A stretch of 12,493 bases of DNA from Candidatus Aminicenantota bacterium. GTDB taxonomy: Bacteria > Acidobacteriota > UBA4820 > DSQY01. A program made the translations under genes and the position numbers. Position 1 is the first letter of the stretch, and the number at the start of each line of letters is the position of its first letter. The stretch covers positions 1-12,493 of the forward strand of contig DAHXMK010000391.1 of NCBI GenBank assembly GCA_027365515.1. The letters run 5' to 3'. This document shows, piece by piece, positions 12,306 through 12,493 of this stretch. Under the pieces are notes generated by a model. That model was given only the letters and a program-made list of their open reading frames with translations, did not search any database and was not told the DNA's origin.

Positions 12306-12493
12306 AGCGCCAAGAGTTGGTGTTAAGCGCGGCCCGTGGAATGAAGCGGACAAATTGATAAGAGGATGAGTTTGCAGGCATTGTGCGAGTGCTTTGCCCG
12401 CTCCCATCAACTCATAAACTCATCAACTTCGGAACCTCCTCCGTAGCCAGCCAGCCCGAATCAACCCGCGGCAATATTGAGCCGCCCCCCTCT
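12306..12493. other. Non-coding right edge
   Basis: No gene of convincing quality is seen on either strand after the heptad-protein stop. There is no clear terminator; only a weak GCCAA/TTGGT pairing follows the stop. The stretch holds an 8-bp tandem repeat at 12405-12428. Confidence 0.5.
12405..12428. repeat. Three 8-bp tandem units CATMAACT
   Basis: Units CATCAACT, CATAAACT and CATCAACT lie end to end. GATGAGTTT at 12365-12373 is the reverse complement of AAACTCATC at 12416-12424 within the array, so an inverted copy of the motif lies about 42 bases to the left. Confidence 0.7.

Noticed and set aside
12190..12381. 63-codon minus-strand open frame at the right edge
   Set aside because: Antisense to the end of the heptad protein gene; no motif or ribosome site.

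Overview
This is a 12.5 kb piece of a bacterial chromosome with moderately high GC. I cannot name the species. Hand counts on sample lines give about 65-73% GC in the genes on the left and about 53% in the large central gene. An archaeal-type HMG-CoA synthase trio, a secreted protein with a repeat common in Acidobacteriota-like genomes, and a DUF202-type membrane protein together suggest an uncultivated, environmental, deep-branching bacterium (Acidobacteriota or Desulfobacterota-like at best guess).

Layout. 1-1209 (minus): an MFS transporter resembling MFSD1, cut by the window edge. 1304-1336: a strong intrinsic terminator for the minus strand. It closes a tight three-gene minus-strand operon (3966 to 1360) of archaeal-type HMG-CoA synthase, SCP2/archaeal-type acetoacetyl-CoA thiolase and a DUF35 zinc-ribbon/OB-fold protein. 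In archaea these three proteins form the complex that makes HMG-CoA for the mevalonate pathway. 3967-4414 is non-coding and rich in palindromes and short repeats. 4415-5113 (plus) encodes a secreted two-domain protein of unknown function.

5285-9175 (plus) is a 1296-residue SF1 (Upf1-like) helicase with a long coiled-coil insertion, a C-terminal phospholipase-D-type nuclease domain and two zinc ribbons. This is the architecture of the single-gene Mokosh type II anti-phage system (MkoC). Its lower GC and the repeat-rich non-coding flanks fit a horizontally acquired defence gene. An open stretch in the same frame just upstream ends in TGA only three bases before the TTG start, so the true N-terminus is uncertain. 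9176-9747 is non-coding, with hairpins, a possible 28-codon ORF resembling the start of YebC, and a 7-bp tandem repeat.

9748-10482 (minus) is triosephosphate isomerase. It diverges from a plus-strand pair at 10638-12305. The first gene of the pair is a cytidylate-kinase-like protein with altered catalytic motifs and a C-terminal BON-like domain. The second is a membrane protein whose cytoplasmic part is 21 uninterrupted RTxLAxx heptads leading into a DUF202-like membrane anchor. The divergent spacer holds a perfect TATAAT for tpiA and a 9-bp inverted repeat. The right end (12306-12493) is non-coding apart from a short 8-bp tandem repeat.

Best candidates for something undescribed: the heptad-repeat membrane protein with its kinase-like/BON partner, and this variant of the helicase-PLD defence protein.
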